Below are positions 6,406 through 9,112 of a stretch of 9,112 nucleotides of DNA, piece by piece. Origin of the DNA: Rhodospirillales bacterium (GTDB lineage Bacteria; Pseudomonadota; Alphaproteobacteria; Rhodospirillales; UBA2165). The first letter of the stretch is position 1. Every line of letters starts with the position of its first letter. A program made the translations under genes and the position numbers. The notes under the pieces were generated by a model that ran no database searches, was not told the origin of the DNA, and worked only from the letters and a program-made list of their open reading frames with translations. The stretch is taken from the NCBI GenBank assembly GCA_013204125.1, contig JABMOP010000148.1:1-9112 (forward strand), read 5' to 3'.

Positions 6406-6436
6406 AAAAACTTGGGGCGGAACATGGCCTCCGCCC
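6406..6436 (-). terminator. Intrinsic-terminator-like hairpin between the HAD gene and dapD
   Basis: Read on the minus strand, GGGCGGA (6436-6430) pairs perfectly with TCCGCCC (6421-6415) across an 8-base loop. CAAG and then TTTTT (6410-6406) follow. The stem is GC-rich and the T-tract short and slightly displaced, so efficiency is uncertain. It follows the HAD gene stop by about 40 bases and ends about 33 bases before the dapD start, and could end the HAD transcript or attenuate read-through into dapD. Read on the plus strand there is no T-tract. Confidence 0.6.
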
Positions 6437-6475
6437 GCGCCGAAGTCAACTTGCTAGGCTGGCTATAGGTAGGCT

Positions 6476-7144
6476 TCAAATCCCGGCCACTTCAGCCAGC
6501 CAACGCGACAGGTCATCGGTGCGGTGATGGGGTTTGAGTATTTCGGCGTCGGCTTCGGCCCACGGCCGGCCGGTTTCGACCCAAACGGTGGTCATACCCA
6601 TATCCGCGGCCGGACCCAGATTACGGACAATATCTTCGACCATGACAGCTCCTTCAGGTTCGATCTCGAAGCGAGATACCATTTTTTCGTAAATCACCGG
6701 CGCCGGTTTTGGAACATACGATGCGGCGACGATATCGAATATGCCGGCGAAATGATGCTTGATGCTGATGCGCTCCAAGACACGTTCCGCATATTCTAGG
6801 GTGGCGTTGGTAAAGACGAATTTACGGCCCGTCAGGCGGCCCAAAGCCTGATCCATGCGGAGGTCGGGCATTATCGGGCCCAAATCCACGTCATGCACAT
6901 AATCCAGGTAAGGCGCGGGGTCCATGTCGTGGTGGTCCATCAGGCCACGCAATGTGGTTCCATGCTCGCGAAAATATCTTTTTTGTGTCCGATACGCCTC
7001 TGCGTGGTCAATATCTAAATAGTCGGCGATGAAACTGCACATGCGTTTGTCGATCTGATCGAACAGATTTGCGCCCGCCGGATAGAGCGTATTGTCCAAA
7101 TCGAATACCCAAGAGGTGCTATTTTTTAATTTTTCGTCGGTCAT
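6476..7144 (-). CDS. HAD-superfamily pyrimidine 5'-nucleotidase
   Basis: The 222-residue protein belongs to the haloacid dehalogenase superfamily, in the group annotated as pyrimidine 5'-nucleotidases (Sdt1/PHM8-like). These dephosphorylate nucleoside monophosphates such as UMP or CMP. All four HAD motifs are present: FDLDNTLYP (D15 nucleophile, D17 acid/base), FTNAT (T112), PKPAP (K146) and VEDIVRNLGPAADMGM (E170, D171). The GTTLRGLM block (62-69) between motifs I and II is characteristic of this group. In alphaproteobacteria this gene commonly stands next to dapD, as here. The ATG start has only a weak AGG three bases upstream. A terminator-like hairpin follows the gene. It is transcribed divergently from the EAL-like gene. 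The physiological substrate is inferred from the family. Confidence 0.9.
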   Translation of the reverse strand: MTDEKLKNSTSWVFDLDNTLYPAGANLFDQIDKRMCSFIADYLDIDHAEAYRTQKRYFREHGTTLRGLMDHHDMDPAPYLDYVHDVDLGPIMPDLRMDQALGRLTGRKFVFTNATLEYAERVLERISIKHHFAGIFDIVAASYVPKPAPVIYEKMVSRFEIEPEGAVMVEDIVRNLGPAADMGMTTVWVETGRPWAEADAEILKPHHRTDDLSRWLAEVAGI

Positions 7145-7267
7145 CGGCCTGATTTCATTAACATTTTCAAAAATATAAAGCCACGCTCATCTGGTTAAAT
7201 GGTCTCTGAAATCCCATCTAAAGTTAAGTACAGCTTCGGCCCCAAGCAACAAATTTGCTACAGGAAA
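7145..7267. promoter_or_regulatory. Divergent, AT-rich intergenic region
   Basis: This 123-base gap separates the HAD gene (minus strand) from the EAL-like gene (plus strand) and should hold promoters for both. The half next to the HAD gene (7149-7178) is markedly AT-rich. TATAAA (7173-7178, plus) and the overlapping TATATT on the minus strand are possible -10 elements, but no convincing -35 partner is seen on either strand. An open stretch in the EAL frame from ATG 7199 runs through the right half but has no ribosome binding site. Confidence 0.35.
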
Positions 7268-8017
7268 ATGGAAAATACTGCACCGCAGATCAAAGCCGGT
7301 ACCAGCGAGCGCGAGCGCTTCGTCGCCTTTGCCTTTTGTTGGGCCGACGACAGCCCCATAATGCGTGACGACGAAAGCGGCTTATACGACGCCGAAGGAT
7401 TTGTAGAATTAGCGGAACAGCGCATCCTCGCAGCCAAAGCGGCAGGCTTGACGGCGGATTTGACCCTGGTGGTATTGCCGGGCCTCGAAGGCTTGAAGAA
7501 AAGCTTGAACGAAAACGCCCGCAGCGGCTTGAACGCAACACTTAGCGCCGCGCTGCGCGTCAATTCCCTAGGCGGCGATTCGGCGGCAGAAATGGAAGGC
7601 AAGGGCGTCAAGGCTGAAACGGCGACCCTATCGACGGATGGTCCGCTTTCCGGCGAAGATCCGGCCAACCGCTTTTTCCAAACCCTGCGCAAAGACGGTT
7701 ACAAAGTATGCTTGGATGATTTCGGCGCCGGCGCCGCCAGTTTCCAATATCTGGCGACCCTTGAGGTCGATGTTGTTAAACTGGATGGTTCGGCAATCAA
7801 GAATGCGTTAGTGGCGAATCAGGGGCGGGCTTTTCTGACGGCGCTTGTGCGTATGTGCCAAGATATCGGCGTCGAAACGGTTGCCGAAATGATCGACGAC
7901 CAGGAAATCTTAGATTTTGTGCGATCTTGCGGAGTTGATTACGTGCAGGGATTTTTCTTTGGTAAACCATCAAAGGAAATTACAGATTCCGATCATTTGC
8001 ATCTTGGTGGGAAATAA
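7268..8017 (+). CDS. Short protein with a degenerate GGDEF-like region and C-terminal half of an EAL domain
   Basis: EAL domains hydrolyse c-di-GMP. This 249-residue protein has only the later part of one: CLDDFGAGAASFQYL (Mg-binding pair D150-D151), VVKLDG (K171), ETVAEMID (E207) and VQGFFFGKP (Q227). The first half is absent: there is no EAL signature and no N-x-S strand, and the usual E-x-T-E segment is at best ETA (117-119). The region before it (about 35-110) resembles a decayed GGDEF fold (ESGLYDAEGFVELAEQR, LTLVVLPGLEGL, LGGDSA) without an active GG[D/E]EF site. It is therefore probably catalytically inactive, perhaps a c-di-GMP-binding or protein-interaction module. ATG 7268 is chosen because an AGG lies just upstream and MENTAPQIKAG reads like a natural start; ATG 7199 would add 23 residues. 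The sensor gene follows after 37 bases, probably in one transcript. Confidence 0.72.
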   Translation: MENTAPQIKAGTSERERFVAFAFCWADDSPIMRDDESGLYDAEGFVELAEQRILAAKAAGLTADLTLVVLPGLEGLKKSLNENARSGLNATLSAALRVNSLGGDSAAEMEGKGVKAETATLSTDGPLSGEDPANRFFQTLRKDGYKVCLDDFGAGAASFQYLATLEVDVVKLDGSAIKNALVANQGRAFLTALVRMCQDIGVETVAEMIDDQEILDFVRSCGVDYVQGFFFGKPSKEITDSDHLHLGGK

Positions 8018-8054
8018 CTAAATTTATTGAGAGTTGTTACGGAACCGTGCCGAT

Positions 8055-9112
8055 ATGTTGATTGACGATATCCACAAAGCCCTATCCGAGGCTCCAGGGT
8101 CTATCCTTGCCGCTTATCCAGACGGCGCGGTGATGGTTGATGCGGATGGTAAAATTCTGTCCAACAATCCTCAGGGCGCCGCTTTGGCCACTGCCGTGGC
8201 ATCGGGCTCAGATGCCGATCTCGTGGCCCTTATAAAACGGGCTGTGGCCGGTAAGGCCGGTACCGCCGAAGCCGTCCCGCTTGCCGAAGACTTGCAATAC
8301 GAGGTTACAGCTATTCCCATTGCGGATGGCCAAGCGGTGCTTTTATTGGGCCGCGATCAGACCTTCGAGCACAATATGATCGCGGCGCTGATCGAATCGC
8401 GTTCGCGCTACAAGGATTTTGTTGAAACCTCCAGTGATTTTGCCTGGGAATTGGACGCCGACGGCGTCATTAACTTTGTATCTCCTGCCGGTGCGTTGGA
8501 TTATACGTCCGGCCAAATTATAGGCCGCCGCCCGGAAGAATTTTTTACCATCCCCGCCGATGAGGAATCACCCTTCGCCGGCACCAAGCAAGTTGAAAAC
8601 ATCCAAATCCAGATGGTCAGGGCCGATTCCGATATGGCGGAACTTTTGGTTTCGGCGCGCCCATTGTTCGGTAAGAACGGCGAATGGGTAGGTGCCCGCG
8701 GCGTCTGCCGAGATATAACGGAGCACCGCCGTGATCAGGCCGCGCTGGTCGAAGCAAGGCACCGCGAAGAATTGCTGGACCGTTTGGTCGGCATCGTCGG
8801 CGACGAGATCGAACCGGTGCGGGCGCTCGAAGCGATCACAGCATATTTTGTTGAGTTCAGCAATTTTGACGGTTGTGCGATTTACGCGCGCGACCAAATT
8901 TCAGAAAATGGCGGCGGGTTTAGGCTGGTTGCCGGGCTGGGAAATGCAGAAAACGCCCCGGAGGAAGAGGCTATCTTAGCGGCGATACCCAAAGTTCAGA
9001 GTGTAATGGATTTGCCGGGCGCGAGGGTCCCGGCTTTGATCGTTTCGACCGGTTATCACCAACAGGTCAATGGCGCTTTCATTGTTTGGCACGACCGTGA
9101 TGTATTGGGCCC
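8055..9112 (+). CDS. PAS-PAS-GAF-like sensor protein, N-terminal part (3' truncated by window edge)
   Basis: The frame stays open from ATG 8055 to the window edge (352 full codons plus two bases). No membrane segment or signal peptide is seen, so the sensor is probably cytoplasmic. Residues about 15-100 look like a PAS-type fold (AAYPDGAVMVDADGKILSNN). A clearer PAS domain begins near residue 115 (YKDFVETSSDFAWELDADG) and ends with the PAC-type GVCRDITEHRRDQ near 215-228. A short helical linker (ALVEARHREELLDRLVGIVG) leads into a GAF-like region (ALEAITAYFVEFSNFDGCAIY onward). The output domain lies outside the window: a GGDEF or histidine kinase domain is most likely, and the EAL-like neighbour favours GGDEF, but this is inference. 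A modest GGAA precedes the ATG by 10 bases; TTG 8034 is an alternative start. Confidence 0.8.
   Translation, partial: MLIDDIHKALSEAPGSILAAYPDGAVMVDADGKILSNNPQGAALATAVASGSDADLVALIKRAVAGKAGTAEAVPLAEDLQYEVTAIPIADGQAVLLLGRDQTFEHNMIAALIESRSRYKDFVETSSDFAWELDADGVINFVSPAGALDYTSGQIIGRRPEEFFTIPADEESPFAGTKQVENIQIQMVRADSDMAELLVSARPLFGKNGEWVGARGVCRDITEHRRDQAALVEARHREELLDRLVGIVGDEIEPVRALEAITAYFVEFSNFDGCAIYARDQISENGGGFRLVAGLGNAENAPEEEAILAAIPKVQSVMDLPGARVPALIVSTGYHQQVNGAFIVWHDRDVLG

Noticed and set aside
7199..7267. N-terminal extension of the EAL-like protein from ATG 7199
   Set aside because: There is no Shine-Dalgarno sequence ahead of it and the 23 residues look like translated intergenic DNA. ATG 7268 gives a more natural start, though the site at 7262-7264 is close and weak.
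8568..8897. Minus-strand open frame inside the sensor gene
   Set aside because: It lies opposite a continuous PAS/GAF frame with clear motifs (DITEHRRDQ) and has no supporting ribosome binding site or homology-like features.
1..9112. Mobile element, phage, CRISPR, toxin-antitoxin or tRNA-linked island
   Set aside because: No transposase, integrase, terminal repeats, spaced direct repeats, tRNA cloverleaf or toxin-like small genes were seen. Gene content and base composition are uniform and core-like.

Overview
The window looks like chromosomal DNA from an alphaproteobacterium, most likely of the Rhodospirillales type. This rests on the moderately GC-rich codon use, the fmt-truA pair lying close to a dapD-dapE-HAD cluster, the frequent GTG/TTG starts, a FixK/FNR-type operator and the style of the c-di-GMP signalling proteins. 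The taxonomic call is an inference from gene order and protein character; no marker gene was searched. No rRNA, tRNA, CRISPR array, insertion sequence or phage gene is visible. Coding density is very high.

Left block, plus strand (1-3150): the 3' end of fmt (methionyl-tRNA formyltransferase) overlaps truA (tRNA pseudouridine synthase A) by 4 bases. A 143-base gap follows. It holds a full-consensus FNR/FixK-type box, a well-spaced -10 element and a perfect 22-bp palindrome, then a strong ribosome binding site for a stand-alone YbaK-type aminoacyl-tRNA deacylase. An SLC13/DASS-type membrane permease of unknown substrate follows and meets the minus-strand block tail to tail, with overlapping stop codons.

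Middle block, minus strand (7144 down to 3147): a HAD-family pyrimidine 5'-nucleotidase, then an intrinsic-terminator-like hairpin, then dapD and dapE (two successive lysine/diaminopimelate enzymes, overlapping by 4 bases), an unrecognised multi-pass membrane protein and a glutathione S-transferase-like protein. dapD to the GST gene is tightly packed (overlap of 4, gaps of 8 and 18 bases) and is probably one transcript. It links cell-wall and lysine precursor synthesis with two genes of unknown role.

Right block, plus strand (7268 to the window end): a short protein with only the C-terminal half of an EAL domain, then the first 352 codons of a PAS-PAS-GAF-like sensor that runs off the window. 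Together they look like a c-di-GMP-related signalling pair. The EAL-like protein reads as an internally shortened relative of a longer multidomain protein.

Most of the window is ordinary core metabolism. The points most worth checking are the predicted oxygen/NO-responsive promoter with its leader palindrome ahead of the YbaK-type gene, the half-EAL protein, and the unknown membrane protein attached to the dap operon.
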